Shown: positions 55,400-64,000, counted from the first letter of the stretch. The stretch: 64,000 nt of DNA from Novosphingobium sp. (GCF_030699305.1 NZ_JAUYNB010000010.1:124001-188000), one strand, 5' to 3'. The notes: generated from the letters alone by a model not told the origin. A program made the numbers and translations.

Positions 55400-56176
55400 T
55401 TATTCGGGGCGCAGCTTGACCCACATCGGCGCGTGGTCGCTGGCCTTTTCCCGGCCGCGATGGTCCTTGTCGACGCCGCACGCTTCCAGCCGGTCGGCCA
55501 GTTCCGGCGAGAGCAGGGCATGGTCAATCCGGAACCCGTGATCACGCTGCCAGGCTCCGGCCTGATAGTCCCAGTATGTCCATACCCCGCCGCGCGGATT
55601 GTGGGTGGCGATGGCATCGGTCCAGCCATCATTGAGCAGCCGCAGATAGCCATCGCGTGATGCAGGCTGCATCAGCGCATCATCGGCCATCGCGCGGGGC
55701 GACCAGATATCGGCGTCGGTCGGAATGACGTTGAAATCACCGGTCACGATCGCGGGCACCTCTTCGGCCTTGATCGCCGCCATGCGCGCGCGCAGCCGCT
55801 CCATCCAGGCCAGCTTGTAATCGAACTTCGGCCCCGGCTGCGGATTGCCGTTGGGCAGATAGATGCACGCTACCCGCACCCCGAACACGTCCGCTTCGAG
55901 ATAGCGGGACTGTTCATCCGCCGGATCGCCCGGCAGCCCGCGCATGACTTCCACCGGCCTGGTCCCGTCGGCCAGGATCGCGACGCCGTTGAAGCTTTTC
56001 TGACCATGCCAGATCGCGTGATAGCCCAGCCGTTCAAACTCTTCGGCGGGAAAGCCTTCATCCTGGGTCTTGATTTCCTGAAGGCAGGCGACGGCCGGGC
56101 GGGTTTCTTCCAGCCATTCCAGCAGGCGCGGCAGCCGGGCCTTGATGCCGTTGATATTGTACGCGGCGATTTTCAT
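55400..56176 (-). CDS. xth: Exodeoxyribonuclease III (AP endonuclease)
   Basis: DNA-repair enzyme with 3'-5' exonuclease and AP-endonuclease activity. The 258-residue product has the EEP family motifs MKIAAYNINGIKARLPRLL, ACLQEIKTQ, VTGDFNVIPTDADIW, WTYWDYQAGAWQRDHGFRIDHALL and SDHAPMWVKL. The listed start at 56200 adds eight residues that are not typical. The ATG overlaps the stop of the upstream A-type carrier gene by one base. Confidence 0.95.
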   Translation of the reverse strand: MKIAAYNINGIKARLPRLLEWLEETRPAVACLQEIKTQDEGFPAEEFERLGYHAIWHGQKSFNGVAILADGTRPVEVMRGLPGDPADEQSRYLEADVFGVRVACIYLPNGNPQPGPKFDYKLAWMERLRARMAAIKAEEVPAIVTGDFNVIPTDADIWSPRAMADDALMQPASRDGYLRLLNDGWTDAIATHNPRGGVWTYWDYQAGAWQRDHGFRIDHALLSPELADRLEACGVDKDHRGREKASDHAPMWVKLRPE

Positions 56177-56508
56177 CAGATCGCGAAGCTGGAACCACAA
56201 CCGCAGCCCGAAGCCGCATTGGGGTTGGTCACCCGGAACGCCGCACCGCCCAGCGATTCGACGTAGTCCACCTCTGCCCCGGCGACCAGATCCAGACTGA
56301 CCGGATCGACCACCAGTGCGACGCCATCGGTTTTGACCATCAGGTCATCGCCATCCGCGGCGTCGGCCAGACCGAACTTGTACTGGAACCCGGAGCACCC
56401 GCCCCCTTCGACCGACAGGCGCAGGATTGCGGGCTTGCCCTGTTTGGCGGCAATCGCGGCCACACGGGCAGCGGCAGACGGGCTGAGAGTCATCGTTTGA
56501 GCGTCCAT
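56176..56508 (-). CDS. A-type iron-sulfur carrier / insertion protein (ErpA-like)
   Basis: Fe-S cluster carrier (110 aa) with the three conserved cysteines: C38 in EGGGCSGFQYKFG and two in the C-terminal SGCGCGSSF. It probably transfers clusters to target enzymes. The family is ErpA/IscA/SufA/HesB, and the exact subgroup is not settled. Its stop overlaps the xth start (TGATG), so the two are translationally coupled, though the logic of this pairing is unclear. Confidence 0.92.
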   Translation of the reverse strand: MDAQTMTLSPSAAARVAAIAAKQGKPAILRLSVEGGGCSGFQYKFGLADAADGDDLMVKTDGVALVVDPVSLDLVAGAEVDYVESLGGAAFRVTNPNAASGCGCGSSFAI

Positions 56509-56551
56509 CCCGCCGATGTAGGGCGCTTCGGTCCGTGCGGCAAGGACGCCC

Positions 56552-56980
56552 TCAGGCGCTCTGGATATAGCTGCGCATTGCGTTTGCTTCGGATTCGATC
56601 CGGTCGATCCGGTATTTCACCAGATCGCCAATCGACACGAAGCCGACAACCGTCCCGCCATCGACCACCGGCAGGTGGCGAATCCGCCGCCGGGTCATCA
56701 GCCCCAGCGCTTCCAGCACGTCGGTGTGGGGTGAGACGGTAATGGCCGGGGCGGTCATCGCGGAACTGACCGGCTGGCTGAGCATGGCCGGACCGTTTGC
56801 CGCCAACTGATAGACCACATCACGTTCGGAGAAGATCCCGGCGATCTTGCCATCGGCGAAAACCGGCAGCGCCCCGATGCGCCGTTCCGCCAGAATCGCG
56901 ACCGCTTCGCGCACGCTTAGCGTCGCATCGCAACTGACGACTTCCCCGCTTCGCCCTTCGATCAGCCGTGCAATGGTCAT
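56552..56980 (-). CDS. CBS-domain pair protein
   Basis: Stand-alone protein of 142 residues with two CBS domains: LSVREAVAILAERRIGALPVFADGKIAGIFSERDVVYQLA and HTDVLEALGLMTRRRIRHLPVVDGGTVVGFVSIGDLVKYRID. CBS pairs bind adenine nucleotides or related ligands and act as sensors. The strong ribosome site GGGAGAGG precedes the ATG. The target is unknown; it is upstream of the A-type carrier on the same strand, 43 bp away. Confidence 0.9.
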   Translation of the reverse strand: MTIARLIEGRSGEVVSCDATLSVREAVAILAERRIGALPVFADGKIAGIFSERDVVYQLAANGPAMLSQPVSSAMTAPAITVSPHTDVLEALGLMTRRRIRHLPVVDGGTVVGFVSIGDLVKYRIDRIESEANAMRSYIQSA

Positions 56981-57061
56981 GGAACCTCTCCCGCTCCTGT
57001 TGTTGCCTCAGCTTCTCATGATTCGCGGGGTAACGCCAGACCGTGCAAATGCGGGGTGAAT

Positions 57062-57102
57062 GCGGGCCAAATGCCGGGCCAAATGCCGGGCCAAATGCCG
57101 GG
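57062..57102. repeat. Short tandem repeat, unit GCCGGGCCAAAT
   Basis: A first degenerate copy (GCGGGCCAAAT) is followed by two exact 12-bp units and half of another, in the region between the CBS and membrane protein genes. The 12-bp length keeps any frame open, which explains small spurious ORFs here (RAKCRAKCRAKC and ARHLARHLARHL). Confidence 0.85.
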
Positions 57103-57140
57103 TTGCGGCCGCGCGGCGGAGGGCGCAAAAGCGCCGCACT

Positions 57141-57431
57141 ATGCATCGTTCAAGCCTTGATACGCCCGAAGGGGCGGCGTTTGCCTGGGCGCGGTTCCGC
57201 CGCATCATGCGCGGCTGGGGCTGGGCCTCGCTCGTCTGCGTGATCGTGGTTGAGGCGTGGCTGTGGCCCAGCTTCGGGTTCAGTTCGCTCCACGTCTATC
57301 TGGCGTCTGCCGTTGGTACGGTCGGCATCGTGATGATGGTGGGGGCGCTGATGGGACTGGTGTTCCTGTCCAGTGGCACGGGTCACGATGAATCCGTGAT
57401 CGACCCGACCGAGATCGAGAAACGGCGCTAG
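57141..57431 (+). CDS. Small membrane protein, function unknown
   Basis: I do not recognise a family. The 96-residue product has two hydrophobic helices ([22 protein letters not shown] and [28 protein letters not shown]) and a charged C-terminus ([15 protein letters not shown]). The start [11 protein letters not shown] at 57141 is preferred because the region before it is a tandem repeat. Its end overlaps the convergent ferredoxin-like gene by 4 bp. Confidence 0.65.
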   Translation: MHRSSLDTPEGAAFAWARFRRIMRGWGWASLVCVIVVEAWLWPSFGFSSLHVYLASAVGTVGIVMMVGALMGLVFLSSGTGHDESVIDPTEIEKRR

Positions 57432-57814
57432 GCGGTCTGGTCAGCGGCTTCCGGTCGCAGCCGGAACTCCTCCACCGGCACACCCCCGATCAGATGTTCC
57501 TGGATAATCCGTTCCAGCACGGGCGGGGTGCAGGAATGATACCAGACCCCGTCCGGCCAGACGACGGCGACCGGACCAGCCGCGCAGATCTTCAGGCAAT
57601 CCGCCTTGGTCCGGGCGATGCCGCCATCACGGTCCAGCCCCAGTTCCTTCAGCCGTTTTTTCAGGAACTTCCACGCGGGCGCACCTACTGCCGCAGAGCA
57701 GCATTCGCCCTTCTGCGGTTCGGCGCAAAGGAAGATGTGGCGGCGAATGCCGTCGCCTCCGCAGCTTGTCAGCGCCGCGCGGGCGCGGGCCAGTTCCTCA
57801 GAATCAGCGGTCAT
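57428..57814 (-). CDS. Thioredoxin-like [2Fe-2S] ferredoxin domain protein
   Basis: Small protein of 128 residues in the thioredoxin-like 2Fe-2S family (as NuoE C-domain or Aquifex Fd): [17 protein letters not shown] and [25 protein letters not shown], with the expected cysteines. It may donate electrons to an unknown enzyme. ATG overlaps the stop of the upstream thioesterase gene (ATGA), so they are coupled. It is convergent with the small membrane protein. Confidence 0.85.
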   Translation of the reverse strand: MTADSEELARARAALTSCGGDGIRRHIFLCAEPQKGECCSAAVGAPAWKFLKKRLKELGLDRDGGIARTKADCLKICAAGPVAVVWPDGVWYHSCTPPVLERIIQEHLIGGVPVEEFRLRPEAADQTA

Positions 57815-58245
57815 TCCTTCAGGGTCCAGTCGCTGAGCAGGTGGGTGCGGAACGCGTCGGGAATGGGGGAGGGGGTATCACCATCGGTGCAGACGATGAT
57901 CGACCGCGCGAACGCCACGTTCTGCCCGCCTTGCGACAGCAGCTGGATGATGGCGAAACTGGTCCGGCCCACCCCCTCGATGGCGCAGCACACTTCGACC
58001 GGATCGGGGAAATACCCTTGCGCCAGATATTCGATCCCCATGCTCGCCACCATGGCACGGCGCGGGGCAATCGCCTCGCGAAACCCGATCGCAAAGTTGA
58101 ACCGCACCCGCCCATCTTCCATCATCGCCGCCAGCGCGACGTTGTTGAGGTGCTGGTTGGGATCGACATCGGCAAACCGCGTGGTCGTTTCCAGCCGGAA
58201 CGGATAGCGCGCCGCGTTCAGCAGCGCGGGATCGGGACGGGGCAT
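57811..58245 (-). CDS. Acyl-CoA thioesterase, hotdog (4HBT/FadM-like)
   Basis: Hotdog-fold thioesterase of 144 residues: [36 protein letters not shown], with the Asp of [12 protein letters not shown] as the likely catalytic residue. [28 protein letters not shown] follows. Members hydrolyse acyl-CoA thioesters; substrate not known. Overlap with the ferredoxin-like gene suggests a shared transcript. It is 4 bp after the S9 peptidase stop on the same strand. Confidence 0.85.
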   Translation of the reverse strand: MPRPDPALLNAARYPFRLETTTRFADVDPNQHLNNVALAAMMEDGRVRFNFAIGFREAIAPRRAMVASMGIEYLAQGYFPDPVEVCCAIEGVGRTSFAIIQLLSQGGQNVAFARSIIVCTDGDTPSPIPDAFRTHLLSDWTLKE

Positions 58246-58249
58246 CGGC

Positions 58250-60355
58250 CTATTTCCCCGACTTCAGCCAGCGGTCGAGCCAGCTGAACACTGTCTGGTG
58301 CCATTGCAGCGAGTTTTTCGGCTTGAGCACCCAGTGGTTCTCGTCCGGGAAGACCAGCAGCTCGGCCGGAACCCCCTTGCGCTGCAAGGCGGTGAACGCC
58401 CCCAGTCCCTGGCTGTAGGGGATGCGGTAATCCTTTTCGCCCAGCACCACCAGCATCGGCGTCTGCCATTGGGCCACGCGGCTGGCCGGGTTCCACTTTT
58501 CGTATTCGTCCGGCGCTTCATGATAAGGCTTGCCGCCGTGTTCCCACTCGGTGAACCACAGCTCCTCGGTCGAATAGGCCATGCCGCGATTGTCGAACAC
58601 GCCGTTGTGGTTGACCAGGCACTGGAACCGGTCGGCCCATTCGCTCTGGATCCAGTTCATCATGTAGCCGCCATAGGACGCCCCCAGCGCGCAGGTGCGG
58701 GTGCCATCCAGTGCGGAATCCCTGGCCAGCGCGGCGTCCAGCCCCTGCTTCAGGTCTTCCAGCGGCTTCCCGCCCCAATCGCGGTTGATCGCATCGGTAA
58801 AGGCTTGCCCGTATCCGGTGGAGCCGTGGAAATCGACCGACACTACCGCATAGCCCTGCGCCGCGAACAGGCGCGGGTTCCAGCGCGAGGACCAGGAATC
58901 GTTATAGCTGCCTTGCGGCCCGCCGTGGACGAACAGCAGCACCGGCAGTTTGCCAGCCGCACCGGCAGGCTTGTGGATCTGCCCCCACACTGTTGCCCCT
59001 TGCGCCCCGGCAAAGCTGAACCGGGTGGATTCGACCGGGGTGAGCGCGGTGAGTGCGTCGGCGTTGGCCCGGCTCAGCGCCGTGGCGGGCTTGCCCCTGG
59101 CTGCGATCAGGACTTCCGCCGGCCCGGCAATGGCATCGCGGGTGAACACGATCCGCCCGTCCTTCAGCGGCACGACATTGGCGACGTGCGCTTCGGCCAG
59201 CCCCTTGGGGGCCAGCTTCAGCCGCTCTACCCTGCCGCTGGCGATGTCGATGCGGAACGCGGGCGTATCGAGCACGTCCTGCGCGGTCGCGATCAGGGCT
59301 CTTGAATCGGGCGTCCAGGCGAGCGAACTGACCGAGCGGTCCCAGCCCGCCGTCAGCGCGCGCTTTTGCCCGGTTTTGAGGTTGAGCAACTGCACGATCA
59401 GCCGGTCGGCCTCGTAACCCGGCCGCTCCATCGCGGCCCAGGCCAGCCACTTGCCATCGGGCGAGGCGGCGGGGAGCGTATCGGTGGCCTTGTTGTCCGC
59501 TGTCAGGTTGTGGGGCGCGGTGCCGTCCAGCGGGGCGTGCCAGATGTCCAGATTGGTGGACAGCGGCTCATGCCGGTCGGCTTGCCGGGCGGCAAAGAAC
59601 GCACCCCTGGAATCAGCCTGCCATGCAATTTCCTCAGCCCCGCCCATCGGCTTTGACGGGGTATCGCCGGTCAGGGTTCCGGGCGGGCCATCCAGCGCGG
59701 TGGCATCGCCGGTCACCCTGCCGTCTGTGCCCAGCGTCAGCGCAAACGCGCGACTGTAGGTGCCGGGGGTTTCCCAGCTGTCCCAGTGCCGGACGAAGCC
59801 CGTCCCGTCGCGATAGAGGCGGCCCGTGCCGGGACCGGGCTGGCTGGTATCGCCACCGGCATCACAGTCCAGTGTCGGGCAATCGCGCGCGACATCGCCC
59901 CAGACCAGCACGCGCCGGCCATCGGGGGAGAGCAGGTATCCGGCGACATCGGCCTTGAACGTGCTGGCCTGGACAGGAGCAGCGGCAGGATTGGTCAGGT
60001 CCAGGAACCACAGCTGGTCCGTGCCCGACTGGCCGGACAGGAAATAGAGCCGCTGGCCGTCCGGGCTGAAGGCCGGCGCGCTTTCGCCGGCGTCGGGCAG
60101 GTCGGCAATCCGCACGGCCGTGCCGCCCCCGGCGGGCACGCGCCACAGGCCGGGCGTGCGCTTGTAGCTGGCCGGATCGGTATCGGTCTGCTGGAACACC
60201 ACGGTTTGCCCATCGGGCGATACGGCGGGTGCGCCGATGCGCTTCAGCGTGACAAGGTCCTGCGCGTTCATCGGCCGGGTTTCGGCCATGGCGGGCAGTG
60301 CGGTGAAAGTCAGGGCGATAGTCAGCGCGCCGAGCGCGGTCGTGATGTGCTTCAT
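58250..60355 (-). CDS. S9 family peptidase (prolyl oligopeptidase / acylaminoacyl peptidase-like), exported
   Basis: Exported serine peptidase of 701 residues. A signal peptide (ALGALTIALTFTALPAMAE) precedes a seven-bladed propeller-like N-terminal domain with repeated SPDG motifs (VSPDGQTVVF, FSPDGQRLYFLSG, ASPDGKWLAW). The C-terminal hydrolase domain has HGGPQGSYNDSWSSRWNP, the nucleophile motif GASYGGYMMNW, Asp in LGEKDYRIPYSQG and His in PDENHWVL. It is likely to cleave small peptides in the periplasm. Confidence 0.92.
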   Translation of the reverse strand: MKHITTALGALTIALTFTALPAMAETRPMNAQDLVTLKRIGAPAVSPDGQTVVFQQTDTDPASYKRTPGLWRVPAGGGTAVRIADLPDAGESAPAFSPDGQRLYFLSGQSGTDQLWFLDLTNPAAAPVQASTFKADVAGYLLSPDGRRVLVWGDVARDCPTLDCDAGGDTSQPGPGTGRLYRDGTGFVRHWDSWETPGTYSRAFALTLGTDGRVTGDATALDGPPGTLTGDTPSKPMGGAEEIAWQADSRGAFFAARQADRHEPLSTNLDIWHAPLDGTAPHNLTADNKATDTLPAASPDGKWLAWAAMERPGYEADRLIVQLLNLKTGQKRALTAGWDRSVSSLAWTPDSRALIATAQDVLDTPAFRIDIASGRVERLKLAPKGLAEAHVANVVPLKDGRIVFTRDAIAGPAEVLIAARGKPATALSRANADALTALTPVESTRFSFAGAQGATVWGQIHKPAGAAGKLPVLLFVHGGPQGSYNDSWSSRWNPRLFAAQGYAVVSVDFHGSTGYGQAFTDAINRDWGGKPLEDLKQGLDAALARDSALDGTRTCALGASYGGYMMNWIQSEWADRFQCLVNHNGVFDNRGMAYSTEELWFTEWEHGGKPYHEAPDEYEKWNPASRVAQWQTPMLVVLGEKDYRIPYSQGLGAFTALQRKGVPAELLVFPDENHWVLKPKNSLQWHQTVFSWLDRWLKSGK

Positions 60356-60394
60356 CCTGCCGGGTTAGCGGGAAGGACGGGGCTGGAAAAGGGG

Positions 60395-60856
60395 TTAGCC
60401 CTTTTTCCCGACGATCCGGGCGATTTCGGCGGCGACCATGCGCTCCACCAGCGGCGGCAGGTTCCGGTCGAGCCATTCGGCCAACGCCGGTCGCAGCAGT
60501 TCGCGGGTCAACCCTTCCAATGACGTTTCGCCGCTGCGCACAATCTGCGGTGCGACGCCCGGTTCGGCCAGCATTGCCAATGCAGCCAGCGAATCGCGCA
60601 TCGAACTGGCAACACCGGCGTCCAGCAGCGGCGAATCGTCCGAATCATCGTCAGCGTCGTCGGTGATCGCGGTTGCGGCGTCCAGTTCCAGGACTTCGTC
60701 AGCGTCGTCTGGTGCCTGCGCCCGACCACCACGCGCAAGGCCGCGCTCGGTCCGCTCGCGCCGTTCCAGCGCGGCGCCATCGCGATTGTCGCGCGCGATC
60801 ACGTTCTTGATCGACGCGAGAATCTCCTCGACTGACGGTTCACCCACCTGACGCAT
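60395..60856 (-). CDS. popZ: Polar organizing protein PopZ (DUF2497)
   Basis: Polar scaffold that in Caulobacter anchors the ParB-parS centromere and recruits cell-cycle proteins. The 153-residue product has the N-terminal EPSVEEILASIKNVIARDN helix, a low-complexity acidic region (DEVLELDAATAITDDADDDSDDSP), and the C-terminal oligomerisation part (LTRELLRPALAEWLDRNLPPLVERMVAAEIARIV). The listed start at 60910 overlaps the tolC stop; the ATG at 60856 fits the family. It lies about 20 kb from parABS. Confidence 0.9.
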   Translation of the reverse strand: MRQVGEPSVEEILASIKNVIARDNRDGAALERRERTERGLARGGRAQAPDDADEVLELDAATAITDDADDDSDDSPLLDAGVASSMRDSLAALAMLAEPGVAPQIVRSGETSLEGLTRELLRPALAEWLDRNLPPLVERMVAAEIARIVGKKG

Positions 60857-60906
60857 TTTCCAATCAACCCCCGATGATCCGGATATGTCCCGTGGCGGGA
60901 CGCCAA

Positions 60907-62352
60907 TCACTGGCCGGTTACTGAACCGTCCTGGGGCGCGGTGTCAACGGTGCGAGTGCCGACCGCCCTGGGATCGGGATCGGTCGACCAGTCCCAGATC
61001 TGGTTGCGGACGCGTTGGTAATTGGTCTCAGGGTCATACAGCGCCCCGCCATCAAGGCCCAGATCGCGCGCTTCGGCCTTGCCCATGGCGGCCAGCAGAT
61101 TGAACCCGGCGACATAGGCATTGCGCCGGGCGGTCGCGAGCTGGACCTGTGCGCCAAGCAGTTCCTGTTCGGCGTTCAGGATTTCCAGAATCGTGCGGTT
61201 GCCGACGGTGTTTTCCGCCCGCACGCCTTCGAGGCTGAGCGCGGCGGCATCGACCGCGCTTTGGGTGGAGGCGATGATATCGCTCGATGCGCTCCAGCTG
61301 GCATAGGCGGCGCGGACCGAGGCGATCACTTCGCGTTCGATCGCGATTTCCTGTTCCAGCGTCGCCCCTTCACGGGCCTGGGCCTGACGCTGTTGCGCAG
61401 CGGGCAGGCCCCCCTGGAACAGCGGAATCGTTGCGCGCACCCCGGCCGTGGCCGAAGTGAAGCCCTGACGGGTCACAGCCGAGGCCGGGCCGCCGTTGGT
61501 GCCCAGGTAATCGGAATAATCCGCGCCGGTGAACACGCTGATCCGGGGCATCCGGCCAGCGCCTGCGGCATTGCTGTCAAACCCGGCGGCCTTGCTGCGC
61601 TGGCGCGCGGCGATCAGGTCGGGGTTGTTGTCCAGCGCGGTTGTCACCGCTTCGTCCACGCTGGCGGGCAGGCCGGGCAGGGCGGGAGGGGCTTGCAGAT
61701 CGACCGGGGCCTTGCCCACGATCTGGATATAGCGCTCGCGCGCGGCGATCAGGTTGGCTTCGGCGCTGCGCGCCTGCCCCTTGACCAGCGACAGGCGTGC
61801 CTGCGACTGGGCAACATCGGTGCGCGTCAGATCGCCAATCTCGAACCGGTCCTGTGTGGCCTGCAGGTTTACTTCCAGCACGCCCACGTTGCCGCGGTTC
61901 AGCTTGACCACGGCTTCGGCCAGAATGACGTCCATGTAAGCGGCCACGACCGCGCTGAACACGCCGGTTTCCGCGCCGCGCAGATCGGCCTGTCCGGCTT
62001 CGACGCGGGTCTTGGCTGCGCGGATCGAATTGCGGATGCCGCCGCCTGCGTAAAGCGGCATGCCCAGCGTGGCGGATGCGCCCAGGACCCGGTCGGGCGA
62101 GGCGACGTTGGGCGTGCTCTGCTTCATCAGTTCGGTGAAGCTGGCTGTGCCGCTGAGCGAGGGCAGGCTGGCCGACCGGGCGATCGGCACGCTTTCGTCC
62201 ACCGCGCGCTGCGCGGCGCGCGCGGCTTGCAGGTTAGGGTTGGTGTTATACGCCAGCACCAGAGCCTCGCGCAGATCGTCAGCCAACGCGGGCGTAGCGA
62301 TCATGGCGAAACCCGCAAGCAGGACGGCGGCGCGACCCCTCCGTGATGGCAT
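60907..62352 (-). CDS. tolC: TolC family outer membrane efflux protein
   Basis: Outer-membrane channel for type I secretion or RND efflux. The 481-residue product has a signal peptide (AAVLLAGFAMIATPALAD) and two repeats of the OEP domain: LREALVLAYNTNPNLQAARAAQ, LQATQDRFEIGDLTRTDVAQSQARLSLVKGQ and ENTVGNRTILEILNAEQELLGAQVQLATARRNAYVAGFNLLAAMG. This is the TolC pattern. It lies between popZ and a PCMT-like gene, with no transporter partner in the window. Confidence 0.93.
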   Translation of the reverse strand: MPSRRGRAAVLLAGFAMIATPALADDLREALVLAYNTNPNLQAARAAQRAVDESVPIARSASLPSLSGTASFTELMKQSTPNVASPDRVLGASATLGMPLYAGGGIRNSIRAAKTRVEAGQADLRGAETGVFSAVVAAYMDVILAEAVVKLNRGNVGVLEVNLQATQDRFEIGDLTRTDVAQSQARLSLVKGQARSAEANLIAARERYIQIVGKAPVDLQAPPALPGLPASVDEAVTTALDNNPDLIAARQRSKAAGFDSNAAGAGRMPRISVFTGADYSDYLGTNGGPASAVTRQGFTSATAGVRATIPLFQGGLPAAQQRQAQAREGATLEQEIAIEREVIASVRAAYASWSASSDIIASTQSAVDAAALSLEGVRAENTVGNRTILEILNAEQELLGAQVQLATARRNAYVAGFNLLAAMGKAEARDLGLDGGALYDPETNYQRVRNQIWDWSTDPDPRAVGTRTVDTAPQDGSVTGQ

Positions 62353-62354
62353 AT

Positions 62355-62975
62355 TCAGAAGCTCCAGCGTTTCGGCGCGGCGAATTCGGCCAGGACGGGA
62401 ATGCCGATCTCGGCCAGGGGCAGCAGCGCCACAGACCCGGACAATTTGCGACCGGCGGCCAGACGGGTCACCCCGCGTTCGACCAACCCCGTTACCACTC
62501 GACCAGCGTCAACCAGGCAATCGGTCAGCGCGGCGGGCAACTGTTCGACGGCCCCATCCACCAGCAGCAGCGAATAGTCGCCGCGGACCTGCCCGGCGGC
62601 GGCATCGGCGGCGGACACGACGGTGACCGCACCGGCGAGCGGGCGGACCAGCGCCGCCAGATAATCGCTGCCGCAGCTGACGATCAGCACAGTGTCCTGT
62701 GCGGTCGGGGCGGCTTCACCCAGCATCCGACCATGAACCAGCGGGGCGGGCAGGGCATGGCCATCGTCCAGCGGGATCGCCCGGTCGATATAGGCGTGGC
62801 CGCGTGCGGCGGCGGGCACGAAATCTTCGCGCGGGGCCTTGCCCATCGCGGAAAGCACCCATTCCTCGTTCACACCGCTGACGCGCAGCTGGCTGTCGAT
62901 CATGGCGCGGCGCGCGGCGACAAAATCGGTGGCTGCCGGATCGGCGGAAGTCGGACGGTCTGCGGTAAGCGTCAT
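62355..62975 (-). CDS. Protein-L-isoaspartate O-methyltransferase-like protein, SAM motif eroded
   Basis: PCMT-family protein of 206 residues. Its first part matches the family (VAARRAMIDSQLRVSGVNEEWVLSAMGKAPREDFVP, IDRAIPLDDGHALPAPLVHGRML). Where PCMT enzymes have the SAM-binding motif VLEIGTGSGYQAA, this one reads VLIVSCGSDYLAAL, so activity is doubtful. GAGGGA precedes the ATG at 62975; the listed start at 63062 is not needed. It lies 2 bp upstream of tolC on the same strand, so it is in the tolC transcript. Confidence 0.85.
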   Translation of the reverse strand: MTLTADRPTSADPAATDFVAARRAMIDSQLRVSGVNEEWVLSAMGKAPREDFVPAAARGHAYIDRAIPLDDGHALPAPLVHGRMLGEAAPTAQDTVLIVSCGSDYLAALVRPLAGAVTVVSAADAAAGQVRGDYSLLLVDGAVEQLPAALTDCLVDAGRVVTGLVERGVTRLAAGRKLSGSVALLPLAEIGIPVLAEFAAPKRWSF

Positions 62976-63129
62976 TTTGGGATCCCTCTTGGACGCTGTA
63001 TTGCACACGTAACACAGCGACGCAATCCCGTGCCTTCTAGGCGAAGCGTCTTCCTGCGCCAAGCGCTTTGACGCGTTCGCCGCAGCGGCTTATGGGGACG
63101 GCAAATCATGGCTTGGCGAAGGAGCGCGA

Positions 63130-64000
63130 TATGACCGGGATGGTAACGATCCGTGAGGAAGACCTGATCGAAAGCGTCGCCGACGCGTTGCAATACATCA
63201 GCTATTACCACCCGATGGACTACATCCGCGCGCTGGGCGAAGCCTACAAGGCGGAACAAGGCCCGGCAGCCAAGGATGCCATCGCCCAGATCCTGACCAA
63301 CAGCCGGATGTGCGCCGAAGGGCATCGTCCGATCTGTCAGGATACCGGAATCGTCAACGTGTTCATCGCCTGGGGCCAGAACTGCCGCCTGGAATCGGAC
63401 AAGTCGCTCCAGGACGTGGTCGATGAAGGGGTGCGGCGGGCCTATCTCAACCCGGAAAACAAGCTGCGCGCCTCGGTTCTGGCCGATCCCGCGTTCACCC
63501 GCCGCAACACGCGCGACAACACGCCGTGCGTGCTGCACGTCGACATGGTTCCGGGCAGCACGGTGTCGGTCGACGTCGCGGCCAAGGGCGGCGGGAGCGA
63601 GAACAAGTCGAAGTTCAAGATGATGAACCCCAGCGACAACATCGTCGACTGGGTGGTGGAAATGCTGCCGCAGATGGGCGCGGGCTGGTGTCCGCCGGGG
63701 ATGCTGGGGATCGGCATCGGCGGCACGGCGGAACATTGCATGCTGCTGGCCAAGCAGGCGCTGATGGAACCCATCGATATGGCCCAGCTGAAACAGCGCG
63801 GGGCCCAGAGCGATATCGAGGCGCTGCGGATCGAGATCTTCGACAAGGTCAACGCGCTGGGGATCGGCGCGCAGGGGCTGGGCGGTCTGTCGACCATCCT
63901 CGACGTCAAGATCATGGACGCGCCCTGCCATGCCGCGGGCAAGCCGGTGGCGATGATCCCCAACTGCGCCGCCACCCGCCACGCGCACTTCACGCTGGAC
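63130..64000 (+). CDS. Fumarate hydratase, class I, 3' part outside the window
   Basis: Interconverts fumarate and malate using a [4Fe-4S] cluster. The ORF track misses it because the stop lies beyond position 64000. From the ATG at 63130 about 290 codons are present: MTGMVTIREEDLIESVADALQYISYYHP, EGHRPICQDTGIVNVFI (Fe-S Cys in CQDTG), and SVDVAAKGGGSENKSKFKMMNPSDN. PPGMLGIGIGGTAEHCMLLAKQAL and PNCAATRHAHFTLD follow. It is the single-chain class I type, usually about 500-550 residues. GAAGGAG lies before the start. It is divergent from the PCMT-like gene. Confidence 0.95.

Noticed and set aside
61015-62346. 443-aa plus-strand ORF opposite tolC
   Set aside because: Shadow ORF of tolC; no signal or domain seen.

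Overview
The window is about 64 kb of a GC-rich alphaproteobacterial chromosome. It is most likely from the Sphingomonadales (Novosphingobium/Erythrobacter-like). Supporting evidence is the DUF1013 cell-cycle regulator, PopZ, CtrA-like boxes, a Mg-type HemB, and the origin-proximal order hemE | ppsR-maf-aroE-coaE-dnaQ beside rho, mnmE, mnmG, rsmG and parAB. Nearly all of it is core chromosome. I see no prophage, insertion sequence, CRISPR array, tRNA or rRNA. Assignments rest on reading motifs in the translated sequence; no database search was run.

Layout. 1-7.9 kb: partial proA, an M23 peptidase overlapping a bactofilin gene, a sodB/encapsulated-ferritin-like pair, a TrmL-type methyltransferase, an acyl-CoA synthetase, the DUF1013 (TrcR) regulator, a quinone oxidoreductase and a DUF1192 protein. 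8-20 kb: clpA, a truncated globin, a DUF1275 membrane protein, a translationally coupled group (hemB, a membrane/spermidine-synthase-like fusion, gamma-carbonic anhydrase, DUF167), a second M23 peptidase, and a Suv3-like helicase overlapping an S4 RNA-binding gene. 20-30.8 kb: 7Fe ferredoxin, CarD, two lipoproteins, Sua5, two acyl-CoA dehydrogenases, a DUF815 ATPase, a sorbosone/glucose-dehydrogenase-like protein, free-methionine-sulfoxide reductase and a glycine-zipper protein. 30.9-35.2 kb: an atypical chaperone-usher-like fimbrial cluster (DUF4402 pilin, PapD-like chaperone, usher-like outer-membrane protein).

35.4-53 kb is the replication and segregation neighbourhood: rsmG-parA-parB with four parS-like palindromes inside and beside rsmG and mnmG, then mnmE, a few metabolic genes, rho, nadE and hemE-hemJ. 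A 310-bp hemE/ppsR intergenic region holds several DnaA-box-like sequences next to an AT-rich stretch and is the best candidate for oriC. On its other side ppsR-maf-aroE-coaE run with ATGA/TGATG overlaps, followed by dnaQ, hpf, ptsN, a hotdog thioesterase and DUF1491.

54.7-64 kb: a SleB-type cell-wall hydrolase, exonuclease III coupled to an A-type Fe-S carrier, a CBS protein, a small membrane protein, a 2Fe-2S ferredoxin-like protein coupled to a thioesterase, an S9 peptidase, PopZ, a TolC-family protein, a PCMT-like protein with an eroded SAM motif, and a partial class I fumarase. ParA, ParB, parS, the putative origin and PopZ together could supply an origin-segregation and polar-anchoring system. 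The least explained elements are the fimbrial cluster, the orphan encapsulated-ferritin-like gene and the terminator-like hairpin directly in front of the TrcR start codon.
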